64,000 bases of DNA, taken from the NCBI GenBank assembly GCA_008477525.1, contig SPDT01000006.1, positions 895,501-959,500 of the forward strand, in the 5' to 3' direction. The notes under the pieces were generated by a model. The model had not been told where the DNA came from. It ran no database searches and was given only the letters and a program-made list of their open reading frames with translations. The DNA is from Hypomyces perniciosus (lineage: Eukaryota; Ascomycota; Sordariomycetes; Hypocreales; Hypocreaceae). A program made the translations under genes and the position numbers. Positions within the stretch are counted from its first letter, which is position 1. Each line of letters opens with the position of its first letter. This document shows, piece after piece, positions 1-10,504 of the stretch.

Positions 1-423
1 GCCAGCCTCTCAAAATATGTCGCGGAACCCAAACAATTACGGTATAAGGGTGACTAATTATGATGGCAACCAGCTAAGAATGACAGCTCTCAAAATCACC
101 TTTGGATTTAGTGCATTCACGTGACCTCCAAATTGACACATGTTAGTTACCCGCTCGCCCTATGACGACGTTGGACGGGCCAAAAGCGTGTGCATTTCAG
201 CAAGCAAATGTTATGACCTCGATCAATCGTTGGTTGACTTTATAACTCGATCCCTATCATCTTTATCACCACAAATCGCCAGTCCTTCTTTTAGTATTCA
301 GCGCTCGCTCTCCATTGACCCGGCGCATCCGGTTCCCGTGGTCCATCGCAGTTCCACCTCATCGTTTCTTCCCTCCAGCATGAGTCGGTAGCAAGAAGAA
401 CAGCTTGTCCATTCTACGTCACC
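1..423. other. Upstream region of the Dsc2-like gene
   Basis: No gene is visible here. The stretch holds the promoter and leader of the rhomboid-like gene that starts at 424. A TATA-like TATAAC lies near 241, and the last 80 bases are pyrimidine-rich, as is common around fungal transcription starts. A short open frame (140-391) shows no family resemblance and looks like chance. Confidence 0.5.
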
Positions 424-1290
424 ATGACCTTCACGAATGCGCCTGTTACCCGGCTGGCAGTCCTGGGCCTTGTCTCCACCTCAATTGCCGCCAGTCTGCT
501 TGACATCAAGCATTACTTCTATATCCTCATCGATACTCACATCTGGCGTTACGGACAGTTCTGGAGACTGCTTTCTTACCAGCTATGTTACACCAACTCG
601 ACAGAGGTGCTGTTTGCAGCCATATCTTTATATAATCTTAGGGCCGTCGAGCGCATGTGGGGATCAAGGAAATATGCCGTACGGTCCCTTTTCGTTTCAT
701 TCTTACCATGTTGCTAACAAGCTCAGTCATTTCTCATTCTCTCGTCGCTTTTCACAGCTGTGCTCCCACCACTCCTCTTAGCTATTTTGCGGCCACTTGC
801 TCCGGGACTGTTCAATTACATGCCAGCCGGTCCCACCCCTGTCATCTTTGCCATTCTTGCCCAGTTCCACGCCATAGTTCCTCAAATGTACAAGTATCGG
901 ATAGCCACGTCTCAGGCGCCGCCAACAAACGAGCCCTTTTCTGGCGTGATACTGTCGGACAAGTCGTACCAGTACGGCATTGCTTTTCATCTAGCCTTGC
1001 TGCAATGGCCAGGCTCAGTCCTTGGCGCGGTGATTGGCTGGGTGATTGGATACTCGTGGAGGGGAGGCTTGCTACCGGCGCCTATCATGACATGGAGGCT
1101 ACCTGGTTGGATGGTGGGCTTGAGCGCCCAGAGGCGAAGCGCAGAGTTTGAGGGCCTCAGGAGAAGACTAGAGGGGGAGAATCCTGCAACTGGAACATCG
1201 ACGGGAGTACAAGGCCAGGCCGATGGTCAGGTCGATAGAAGGCGTACCATGGGCCAGCAGATTATGGATCAGTTTCGAGAGGCGTTGTAG
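424..1290 (+). CDS. dsc2: Rhomboid-like ER membrane protein, Dsc2/UBAC2 family
   Basis: Two exons, 424-678 and 727-1290, encode 272 residues. The 48-nt intron starts GTACGG, has a GCTAAC branch site and ends CTCAG; joining restores one frame. The protein has several hydrophobic segments (about residues 10-28, 50-70, 86-105, 110-130 and 180-205) and an Arg-rich hydrophilic tail ending in a QQIMDQF-type motif. This is the layout of the rhomboid-like subunit of the fungal Dsc E3 ubiquitin-ligase complex, which acts in Golgi/ER protein degradation and SREBP activation. The rhomboid catalytic Ser/His pair is not evident, as expected for this pseudoprotease class. I see no clear C-terminal UBA domain, which some relatives have. 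It could instead be a generic DUF1751/derlin-like protein. Confidence 0.72.
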
Positions 1291-2494
1291 GCAGCTATGC
1301 TTCGTAACAGCAATCAACAAGTTGTAACATTCCACAGTAGCGGTTAAGAACCTAGGCTTGTGTTCCGCATTTGACCGAGGTCGCACAGATTTCATCGCCA
1401 AGAATGTAAATAAAAAACAACGTGGATACTGAGTTGCTTCTTTGCTATTACTATTAGTCGTGCAAGTACGAAGTACTCGTAGTAAGAGTAGTAGTAGTAT
1501 CGGCTATAAATAAGCACTATTAGTACTATTACACATTACCCGCGGCGATAGTAATACGGAGTCGTAGCGCTTCGTGCTGGGAAATTAAGCATGCGGCTGC
1601 CCCCGGACAACGTATCGACATCCTCGTTCGAGACCTCCACTAAAATGCACGTCCACCCAGAAAGAGCAGTGGAAAAGTACATAGGATTTCCTACTCGTAT
1701 GCAGTGAAACAAGAGAAACAATTTCCCGTGACGTGCAGATGCATGATTCCTGGACTTGCATGCGGGACATGCGTTGGGGAAATGGGACAGAATTTCCTTC
1801 ACAAAAATCAGTCAATAGCTTCGCAGCTGAGCTTCGGCCGTTTACTCGGATCGGCCTAGCGGCGGGACGGATGCTGCAGGCGTTCAGGGGTTGACATTCT
1901 GAAAAGGTCTAAGACCAGCCGCTAGCTTCCGCGGACTTTCAGTGGCATTTTTTCCCGCTGAGCAGTGAGCTTGCGAGCCTGTCAGCCCCCCAGCCGCCTG
2001 TACATACGGGCAGTGCAGCGCAGTGTGCAGTGTGTCTGGGGCGCGCGAGAGTGTCCCGCGATCTACGTTCTGCTTTCTCTCTCTCTTTTCTTTCTTCGCC
2101 CAACCTCCAATAATTCGGCTTCACAGTCACAGAACTTGGCTTATCTCGGCCACACGCCGACGTCTCGGACGCCGCCACCGTGTCGCAGTCTTTTATTTTG
2201 TTTTGTTTTTTTGGACCTTGTTCTTTCTTGGCTTTGCTTCCACTAAACCTGTCGACACAACTGGTTCGAGTACGGATTGAACTCGCAGGCGTCCCATTAC
2301 CTCTGCACCCCGGATTCAGCACTCGGCGACTGGACGCTGCTTTTTTTCTCTCTCACGGATTCCAACACATTCACTATTCGCTTCACGATCCCTATGGCGA
2401 GCTGTGCGACTTCATAGCGAGAGATCCCCCGAGCTTTTTTCTTGTGTGTAATGTGTTGACGACTACGAACGCGTGACGAATACGGCCTCCCATC
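1291..2494. other. Spacer and leader before the Uds1-like gene
   Basis: No supported gene. It holds the 3' flank of the Dsc2-like gene, a GTACGAAGTAC motif (1466-1476), a run of short TAGTA-type repeats (about 1480-1530), and a pyrimidine-rich tract (about 2060-2105) that probably marks the promoter/leader of the next gene. Several small open frames in 1965-2476 would be upstream ORFs if the transcript starts near 2100. Confidence 0.45.
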
Positions 2495-5390
2495 ATGAAT
2501 GGATATCGCCCCTTCAACTACGGGGCATCCAGGACACCCCCTCCGCCCTCTGGTTACAACGGGAATAATGTGGCGGAAAGTTTTGGAAAGGAAGGCCTCA
2601 ATGGATCCGACAAGGTCTCTCCGCGATTTGATCTGGTAGGTGTCGCCAAGGTTCTGTCCATGTCTCCTGACGACGTTAACACATCTTAGATGAATACCAG
2701 CCAGGCACGAATCATGTCACTCGCTGACCTGAAGGATCCGATCCAAGTCCACTTGCTTACCGAAACTGCGCTCTCCGATAGCAAAGAATATGAAATCTTG
2801 TCCCAGGAGGAGGTGGACAGGCTGAAGAAACAAACTCAGACTTTGAGTCAACGGGTGGATTCGACCAGGTCAAATTTGGCAATCCAATCAAAATATCGAG
2901 ATGCAGCGGTTTCCCTGGCCAAGCTGTATGCCACGGGGAAGTCCGACGGAGATATAAAAAATGACCAGCACGCCAGAGAAGCCGAGCTCGAAAGGGAGAC
3001 CACCGAGAAACAATGCGAGGAGCTTTCGAGAGAGCTGTTTGAACTGGAGAAGCGCCTCATGATACCTCAGCGCCGATTGCTCCGACACACGGCGGGCATT
3101 CTTCAATTGACTCACAAAGCATCCAAAAAGAAGTCGCTGCCGCCGACTCAGATAAACAATGGCATTCCCGGCAGCCCCGAGAGCCTCTATACCTACTCCA
3201 ACGGCCGAGATAGCATGGGCCCCCCTGGGGGCGAGGACCACTTTGACGACCCCGGCATGTACCAAATGGATCCGTTGGAAGGTCTGCAAACCAACCTGCA
3301 AACGAGACAGGCTCGGAAGAACGTCATTGAAATTCCTCTGAAATCACCTGTGAGGGAGCAGGCCAACCAGCTTCGTGTGGAACTAGACAAGGCACGGGAA
3401 GAAAATCTGCATCTTATTAAGACCATCGCCGACATGGAGCAAAAGTTGCAAGCCCTGAATATTTCGCTTCGGGAGACAATTGTCAGATTCAACCCTGAAG
3501 TGAATGGCGACTACCTGGAGCCTCCCAATGAAGCGGCGCGCAGCTCAAAACCCGGAGACATGCTGCGAAGTTTAGTAGACTATATGGAAACCGGGCTTGT
3601 TGCCGTACAAGCCGAGCAAGAGTCATTCACTGGCGTTACTGCTGTTGCTACTACTGCCACTGCTATTGCAGCACCTTTTGCAGAGGGCGGTGATCATATT
3701 GAGTCTGTCTTGATCGGTCTCTGGAACAGGATTCAATCCGGTTTTGCTGAAATCAAGCAGCAGAGGGAGGAGCGCCGGAAGCATCGGGCAGAGAGGGGAC
3801 TTCTGGATGATGATGATACTTCCGACGATGATGGCATCGACATAACAGAGCTCTACAGCCTGACAGCCTTCGAGAGCAGGGTCCAATGGCTATACTCCCA
3901 GACTTCCACTCTAAAATATCAGAAGTCGGTGCTCAAGAGGCAGATTAAGCAGCAGCGAGAGCTAAATAACAAGACTGATGCTGAGAAAGATGAGGAAATT
4001 GAGAGGAGACAGGAAGAGCTGGAGCAAACTCGCCAATTGCTCGACCGAGCTGAGACAGACGCCTTGGATGCTCAAACCATGCTGTCTGAAGCTTTGGAAG
4101 ACCTTGAAAAGGCCAGGTCGATGACTGGATCGGGTGGTGCCGCCGAGGCGGAGCTTCAAACGCAGACTTTGAGAATAGAATCGCTCGAGGCCGAAATCGA
4201 GGCACGCATTACAAGAATAGAGTCCCTTGAGGCCGAGATTCAGACTGGCAGCGAAAGAATGGAGTCCCTTCAGGCTGAGATCCAAACGCGCAGTATAAGG
4301 ATCGAGTCACTCGAGACCGAAGTTCAGACACGCAACGAAAAAATGGAGTCACTTCAGGCTGAGGTCCAGACGCGCAGTGCAAGGATAGAGTCTCTTGAAG
4401 CTGAGATTCAGAATCGCAGTGCAAAAATAGAATCCATTGACGCCGATTCCCAGACACGGACTGCGAGAACAGCATCACTTGAAGCGGAAATCGAGGCTCG
4501 GACTGCGAGAATCGAGTCCCTCGAGGCCGAGATTCAGGCTCGCAGTGAGAAGATTGAAGCTTTTGCAACAAAGGTTTCTGTGCTGGAAACTCAAAATCAG
4601 GGCACTGGACAAAGAATTGCCGAGCTGAACTCGCAATTGGAAGACGCTGTGAGAGACAAGGCAACGGCTGAAGCGGCAGCCAGGGCTCTACAACAAGAAA
4701 TAGAGGGAAGTCGAGTTGATTTGGCGAACAAGAATAAGGAGCTCACTCGGAGGGATGAGGAGATGGAGTTACTAAACATGAGCCTGGCAGAACTTAAGAC
4801 CGAAGTCACGATTGCCAGAGCGGAGCTGGACGGTGCTTATGGATCGCGCGCGGAACGTGCGGCAGACGTGGCAGCTCTCAAGAATAACGCGGAGGTTGTT
4901 AGGCTCGCGAATCATGTCGAGAGGCTGAAGAAGGAACTGGCAGGGACAGTCCAGGACCTGCAGAGCATCACGAAAGAGACGATTGGAACAGAACGAGAGA
5001 GGATGGAACTCGAACACAAGTTGGATGAGGCTCTGTCTTCCAAGACTGCCATGGAAGCCGATCTCCAGAGATGCAGGAACCAGGTCTCGAAGCTACAAGA
5101 CGACCTTGATAACGAGCGGTTCAAGGTCGTACCTGGGCAAGGAGGCACATCAAGACTCGGCCCCGGTGCATCCATGCTGAGTGAACAGTTCAGAATCACG
5201 ATGAGGGAGGAACGCAAGAAGTTCCAAGAAGAGATCAAGGTACGTGTTGTGTCTAGACCTACAAGAGGATGGACAGTGCTAACGTTGCATACAGGAGGAA
5301 CGCACAAAATGCCGAAGACTTGAGGACGAACTCAACCGGCTCAAGCGAAGTCAAGGGCCTAGCAAGAGTCCATTGAACCCACGGCAATGA
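2495..5390 (+). CDS. Long coiled-coil protein, septation-upregulated (Uds1) family
   Basis: Three exons: 2495-2635, 2690-5239 and 5295-5390, 928 residues. Intron 1 (54 nt) joins RFDL to MNTSQ in frame. Intron 2 (55 nt, GTACGT, GCTAAC, ACAG) adds a 31-residue C-terminus ending near SPLNPRQ. The N-terminal part (about residues 60-190) resembles the Uds1 domain of fungal proteins up-regulated during septation. Most of the rest is predicted coiled coil, with an acidic DDDD patch near nt 3808. Residues about 542-667 are nine 14-residue repeats. Relatives are thought to act at septa or the cell cortex, but nothing in the sequence gives a biochemical activity. Introns and frame are well supported; the family is a recognition call. 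Confidence 0.75.
4172..4549 (+). repeat. Nine tandem 42-bp (14-residue) coiled-coil repeats
   Basis: Nine consecutive 42-bp units lie inside the Uds1-like gene. The consensus resembles RIESLEAEIQTRSA, with R/K at position 1, a hydrophobic residue at 2, L at 5 and V/I at 9. Each unit spans two heptads, so the repeat is in register with a coiled coil. Units differ at many codons, so the array is not newly amplified, though neighbouring units are more alike than distant ones. A tenth, decayed unit follows at 4550. Confidence 0.85.
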
Positions 5391-6558
5391 GCAAACCGTC
5401 TTGATCATTACTATTAATTCTCTTCCTCACGTTTGCACTTTTTCATGCTTTACGCCAGTCAATGTTCTGGCGTTATCACCCACGTTCCGCTTCTTCTTAT
5501 ATATTTTACCTACCTTTTTTATTTCATTGTCCTTTTTGGTTTTCATTTTATTGCATTGACGGCCAGGTCGCTTTGTTTTTCATCTTGGGTTACAGCCAAA
5601 CAGGCGAGGCTGGACTTATTCAACCCCTGGGATCATCATATTGTTTATTATCATCATCATCTTGTTTCCTTATCTTGAAGATAGATAGATTTTTGTATGT
5701 GGCATACGAGGCACACACTGACACAACAAAAGAAAGAGGCGGGAGGTGTTTGGATGAAAAATTACATTGGGACAAAAGGAAACTTTGGATGAAGGAGTAG
5801 AGCCTTTGGATTTTGGTCTCTGGTTGTTGATTTTACATATGGAGAGGCTGGAGTCGTCCATTGCTAGTTAGCTATTTGGGGTTAAAGACCTGTGAGCAAG
5901 CTAATTTAATATGTACCAAAACCCTCGATTCACGTTGTCTCTTATGCATCTTTGCTAACTCTATTTCTGACTCGGAACAGAGAAGGCTTGACTTGTCAAG
6001 TCTATACGAAGAAACATGATGAGTAGTGAAGCGTTGCCAAGTGGTTTCTTAGGTCTACTTGTAATGCATATGTATATTCATAGTGATAGAAACTTGTGAA
6101 AGCAAGACAAACTTCTTGGGGAACTTGAGTTTAAAAGCTCGGCCAGCCCGGGAGCCATCGAACGTTACAAGGACGAGGCTTTGCATAGTCTTACCCCCCC
6201 TTTGCCCCTCACATTCGCTTAGTTAGGGTTCGGGGTATGAGAGTTGCCATGTGCATATAATAATTCTGCGAGGCCTCCCACTTTCTATTGTCGGTGAGTT
6301 CCGGTTCAAGACGAAGGGAATTATATGTTGTTGATGATGTTGCGAAGATGTGGCTCGATTTGGCTCTAGGAAAGTCTGTTCTTAGGGTAATGCGAATACG
6401 CTTCGCTCGATCACTTCTGTTCTTTCCCCTTCCTTTGTCTTGTTATCCGGGTGGGATTCCTGGTCCAGAGGTGCTATATTCTTCACAGGGAGCTGCTCTT
6501 CGTGTCTCATAGTTCAGTTCATTGCTCATTCATTCATGATTCGACTATCCTACAATCA
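5391..6558. other. Convergent 3' flanks
   Basis: The spacer between the Uds1-like gene (plus) and the EamA transporter (minus). It is T-rich (5490-5600) and has a short ATAGATAG run near 5680. No ORF resembles a known protein. It should contain the 3' untranslated regions of both genes. Confidence 0.45.
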
Positions 6559-7992
6559 TCATGTTCGTCTGGACCTTTCAAGATTGACCTCATCTGCATT
6601 ACCCCCTACCCCAATAAGCATCGGAGAACCCTCCGCTTCACCTGTTAAATTCCCCTGTCTTTCCACATCCTCCGGCTTTGGCGGCGCTGGCGACCTCTTC
6701 ATCAACACCACAGTGATGGCACTCCCCAGAATCAACGCACAGCCCGCAAAGCTCATCATGCCCATGCTATGCCCAAATATCCAGCGGTCAAAGCTCACAG
6801 CAAACAACATGTGTGTGTACACCATGGCATTCGCTCTGTTGGACTTGTCCGCGGCGAGCCCTGATGTCAGGAGGTACTGCATGATGAAGCCCAGCGTACC
6901 GAGGGAGAAGAGAAGCAGCCAGGCTTTGAGGGAAGACGGCATGATCCACCGCAGGTGAGGCTGGCTGATGTTGAGCATAGGTGCTGCTAGTAACGTCGCG
7001 ACGCAAATCACCGTACACGTCATACCGAAGAAGTTCACCGAGATCAGGGGGTGGGCACGCTTGCCGATGGTTCGAAGAGTTGTGAATGCTCCCGCTGCGC
7101 CCAAGACACCTAACAACGCTACACCGACGGCGACCAGACGTTCTTCTGCAGTTGCTTCGTGGTCCAGGCCGGGGAACGCCCCGTCTACCTCCTCGAGAGC
7201 TTCACCCGCTGCAGGGTCAGACGACGACGAGATGTGGGCAAATAGGGACACGGGCTGCGCAATCAGCACGACGCCAAGAAGAGCCACGATGGTTGCGATT
7301 CTCTCAGTGCGTGTAAACGGCTCGCGGAGCACAAAATAACATATCATACCGGCAACACCGGGGGCAAGGAATGTGATGACGGTGGCATCGGCAAGGGGGA
7401 GGTACATCATCGAATACCACATGCCGTAGATGCCAAAGAACCCCGAGAACCCTCGCGCAAGCAGAAGCCACCTGATTTCCTTCTTGCCGAAGGGGAAATG
7501 GGGGATATTCATCCACCACATGTATGCGCAGCAGCCGATGACAGTGAGTCCCTGGCGGAGGAGAAGGACTTGTACGGGATGCATGCCCTCGCCCTCGAGC
7601 TCGAGCAGCCGCGCGCTGAGGTTCATCAAGGCCCCGAAGAACTGGGATAGAGCAACTAGAATAGATGGTTTATTTCTTATCCAAAACCTCTTCAGTGAAG
7701 ATGATTGCGGCGGGGACAGGTCCGCGATATTGGTGCTATACGGGCCATGCGGGCCGGGAGAGACCCTCCCGCTCCGGGCAGGACTTATAGACAAACGGCG
7801 AAGTTGATCGGCCCAGACGGAGGGCTTCGTTTTCGCGCCATGGCCGTTTGGTGTGAGCGCATGTGTTTGTAACTCATTACCAGTCGTTTCCTCTTGTTCT
7901 TGTGAAACGATCTGTTTGTTCGTTTGGAGTTGAGAAGGCGGCTCCGCCCTTGCCGCAGGCGGGGGTCCACGATTTGTCTCCATATCTCTCAA
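6559..7992 (-). CDS. EamA-family drug/metabolite transporter
   Basis: A single-exon frame of 477 residues. The first ~110 residues are hydrophilic and Pro/Ser-rich, probably cytosolic. About ten membrane segments follow in two EamA halves: roughly residues 118-280, then 305-425. Typical features are a charged RNKPSIL entry, the LLLRQGL segment, the LADATVITFLAPG loop and the second-half segment ending in QYLLTSGLAADK. An acidic loop (about 262-290) separates the halves. Similar fungal proteins (yeast YMR253C type) are uncharacterised plasma- or endomembrane transporters; the substrate cannot be read from sequence. A second in-frame ATG three codons downstream could be the real start. Confidence 0.82.
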   Translation of the reverse strand: MRDMETNRGPPPAARAEPPSQLQTNKQIVSQEQEETTGNELQTHALTPNGHGAKTKPSVWADQLRRLSISPARSGRVSPGPHGPYSTNIADLSPPQSSSLKRFWIRNKPSILVALSQFFGALMNLSARLLELEGEGMHPVQVLLLRQGLTVIGCCAYMWWMNIPHFPFGKKEIRWLLLARGFSGFFGIYGMWYSMMYLPLADATVITFLAPGVAGMICYFVLREPFTRTERIATIVALLGVVLIAQPVSLFAHISSSSDPAAGEALEEVDGAFPGLDHEATAEERLVAVGVALLGVLGAAGAFTTLRTIGKRAHPLISVNFFGMTCTVICVATLLAAPMLNISQPHLRWIMPSSLKAWLLLFSLGTLGFIMQYLLTSGLAADKSNRANAMVYTHMLFAVSFDRWIFGHSMGMMSFAGCALILGSAITVVLMKRSPAPPKPEDVERQGNLTGEAEGSPMLIGVGGNADEVNLERSRRT

Positions 7993-9180
7993 CTCGAAAA
8001 TTTCAGTATGGTTTGAAGCATCTGCTCGTGGAAACTATTCAGAGCCAAGACAGTAACAGCTTAAAGAGACTGACACACACAATACCCTATTCAAAATGAC
8101 GGGATCTTTCGGTGAAGAACAAAGAGAAGAGGTGTGTGTGTGTGTGTGCGTGTGTGCGTGTGTCCCATGATAAGAGATTTCGCCATCTCAGGATTTACCT
8201 CTCAACCGGGTGACCACCACCACACACACAGAACACAGCCTGCTATGCGCTACTACTTGGATGGTGGAGCCGCAAACAGTCATCACTCAGCTTCTGCATT
8301 GCGAACTTGCAAGGACTTGGGGCGTCTGGCAGCCAGTCGGAGGTTTTCAGGACCCAGTGAACAAGGTCCTGAGCACTTGAGCGGCCTGGCTAAAGAGGGC
8401 AAGAGGGCAAGAGATGGAGGGGCAGAGGCACGTGTGGATAAATCGGACGAAAAGTGTGGAATCGGAGAGCCCGAGGATGAAAGAACCCGATATCGCAGCG
8501 GCCGAGCCGGGGGGAGTGAACAAGGGCCTAGGCCGGCGGTTCGTCTCCGTCTCCGTCTCCGTGTTATTTCCTCTGGGCCACGGTGAGGAGGACTCAGTTC
8601 ACCGAACACCATTGTTGATGATTGCGTCGGTGTGCATATAGTTCACCGAGAGTTCCTCCTGTAAGTCAGAACTTGTGGTGGCTTTTGTTCGAGTTTTCAT
8701 CTTCACATGGGCAAGGCTGTATGTTATGACTACGGAGTACGTGTTACAGCCTTGCCTAACAAACTCAATTAATAGCAACAAACTCTGTACGCACGCGGAA
8801 GTGTAATCCCTGGATTTAGCTCAGGAACAGCCGTTGAAAAAGGCAGTTTTAAGCTTTGAATACCCAAAACCTGCCTTGCGTGTGCAGATGATAATGTCAT
8901 AATACTGTTCGACAGCTTCAGGCACGCCCTGTCTCGCTGTATTCAGCCCATACACGCCGCAAACCAAAGATGATATCAAAATGAGGCATACCAATCAACA
9001 TGCCTCTATTTCGTAATGTGTCCAAGACAGAAACCATAACTCCTGCACGCCTCCCAGCCAAATCCTGTGCCCTGCCAGTGTCCATATAAACAACCTTGAA
9101 CTCCGCAACCATGCGCTGTGAGGTGAAACACAATCCATATCGACTGTCCATAGCGACTTTGAGTTTCGCAAATATAAGAA
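7993..9180. other. Spacer with GT microsatellite
   Basis: Promoter side of the EamA transporter and 3' side of TAF13. It holds an imperfect GT microsatellite (8131-8162) and one TACGGAGTAC motif (8731-8740). Open frames here are short and compositionally biased. No gene was recognised. Confidence 0.45.
8131..8162. repeat. GT dinucleotide microsatellite
   Basis: A run of GT interrupted by GC steps, just upstream of the EamA transporter. Confidence 0.85.
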
Positions 9181-9721
9181 TCATCGCTTCTTCCCCAAAG
9201 CATCAGCCTCAGCCTCAGCATCATCATCCGCCTCACCCAGCTCCTCTTCCACTCTCGTCGCCTTGGACGTAACCTTCTCCCTCCTCTTCTCCTCGTCCGC
9301 CGCATCCTTCATAATCTCGTCCTCACCATCCCTCAGGATCTCTCTGGCCTTCTTGATCTCCCTTTGCTTCTCAAACACCTCCTGCACCTTGCCCAGGAAG
9401 GCAGGGTTCTTGCGGAAGGCGAATTCAAAGTCTTCGTATTTGATCTTTTGCCGGCCCGAGTAGTTAGCTGCGCGGTTTGCCTCGAAGGCGATGGATTGCA
9501 TGAAGTCGGTGAGGATCTCGTCGAGAACGCGGATGGTTTCGGGCATGGGGTTTTTGACGTCGCCGTGCGCGAAGAGCAGCTGCGCCACTGTAGAGAGGGG
9601 AGTAGGTGATTAGTCAAGAGATCGGTTATTGGGGATGCGACGGGTATTGATGCGACGTACGCTCGTTGTGGGAAAAGTTCATCTTGCCGACATTCTTGCC
9701 GGCGCGCGCTCGGGGCTCCAT
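9181..9721 (-). CDS. taf13: TFIID subunit 13 (TAF13), histone-fold protein
   Basis: Two exons on the minus strand, 9661-9721 and 9181-9587, 155 residues. The 73-nt intron (GTACGT...CTACAG) splits a Leu codon, giving NE-L-AQLLFAHGD. The histone-fold region (about residues 16-105) matches the TFIID-18 family: a LLFAHGD start, a helix with LDEILTDFM, GRQKIKYEDFEFAFRKNP, and a following helix with VFEKQREIKKARE. TAF13 pairs with TAF11 in TFIID and takes part in RNA polymerase II initiation in the nucleus. The last 45 residues are a charged Glu/Asp/Lys tail. The gene diverges from kish across 384 bp. Confidence 0.88.
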
Positions 9722-10105
9722 CTTGCCTGATTTGTGATATTTTGCTTCCGTGTGTGAATAACGAGGGGCTGAGCTCAAGACTCTGCTGTAGAGGGCCTCG
9801 TAGGTAATATGAGCACCACGGGAGAACGATATGGAGGTTGTGGCGGCAATGAGAAACAGCAGTTGAAGTGATAGGATAGATAGCTGAAGAGGCTCAAAAT
9901 GGGGAAGAGATCCAAGCTCGTGAAATCGCAGCGCGTGGTTGGTGGGGGATGCATGTCATTGGCCCACTTTAGTGACCCATATGACGATCGGGTCGGCAAA
10001 TCTTTGCTCCTATCCACACCTGGCACTTACGGGGAAGCTGTCCCTAAACCTGCGAGAGCGCGCGACAGCGACAACTTCTTCGATTGCTGGATCCAAGTCG
10101 CCAAG
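9722..10105. promoter_or_regulatory. Shared TAF13/kish promoter region
   Basis: The 384-bp interval between the divergent start codons of TAF13 (minus) and kish (plus). No clear TATA box. A plus-strand open frame running through it (from 9899) overlaps the kish start and shows no family resemblance. Confidence 0.5.
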
Positions 10106-10504
10106 ATGGTATGTATTCTTCACTTGCACGGGCTTCATGCGCCTATTGCTAACATTTTATGCGCAGTCCGCCCTCTTCAACTTCCAGAGCCTTTTGCTCG
10201 TGCTGCTCCTCTTGATCTGCACAAGTACATATGTCCACCACTTTACGCCTGGAATCATGGATAGGAATAAGGATGGGTACGAATCCGCCTCTTCTTGAGT
10301 CCGCAAGAGAACACCTGGACAACGGGCTGACTGGAGCAGAATCACGGGCATTTTCTGGAAATGTGCAAGGATAGGGGAACGACTGAGTCCATACATAAGT
10401 ATATGCTGTGTTATCATGGCGGTATGTCGAGGTTTCCATCGTTTCGGCCTTCACTCACAACTTGGTGCTAATTCCCGATACAGGCTTCCCTGCTGTTGAG
10501 CTAG
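10106..10504 (+). CDS. ksh1: Protein kish (TMEM167 family)
   Basis: Four exons: 10106-10108, 10167-10276, 10340-10421 and 10484-10504, 71 residues. The first coding exon is just ATG, directly followed by GTATGT. All three introns (58, 63 and 62 nt) have GT..AG ends, and joining gives the full kish protein: SALFNFQSLL start, first membrane helix, DRNKDG, the hallmark GIFWKCARIGERLSPY core, and a second helix ending SLLLS. Kish proteins are small ER/Golgi membrane proteins needed for early secretory traffic. The length equals the family norm (71-74). No frame of useful size exists on any single exon, so the gene is easily missed. Confidence 0.93.

Noticed and set aside
9899..10264. A 121-codon plus-strand frame overlapping the kish promoter
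   Set aside because: It overlaps the TAF13/kish promoter and reads through kish exon 2 in the wrong frame.
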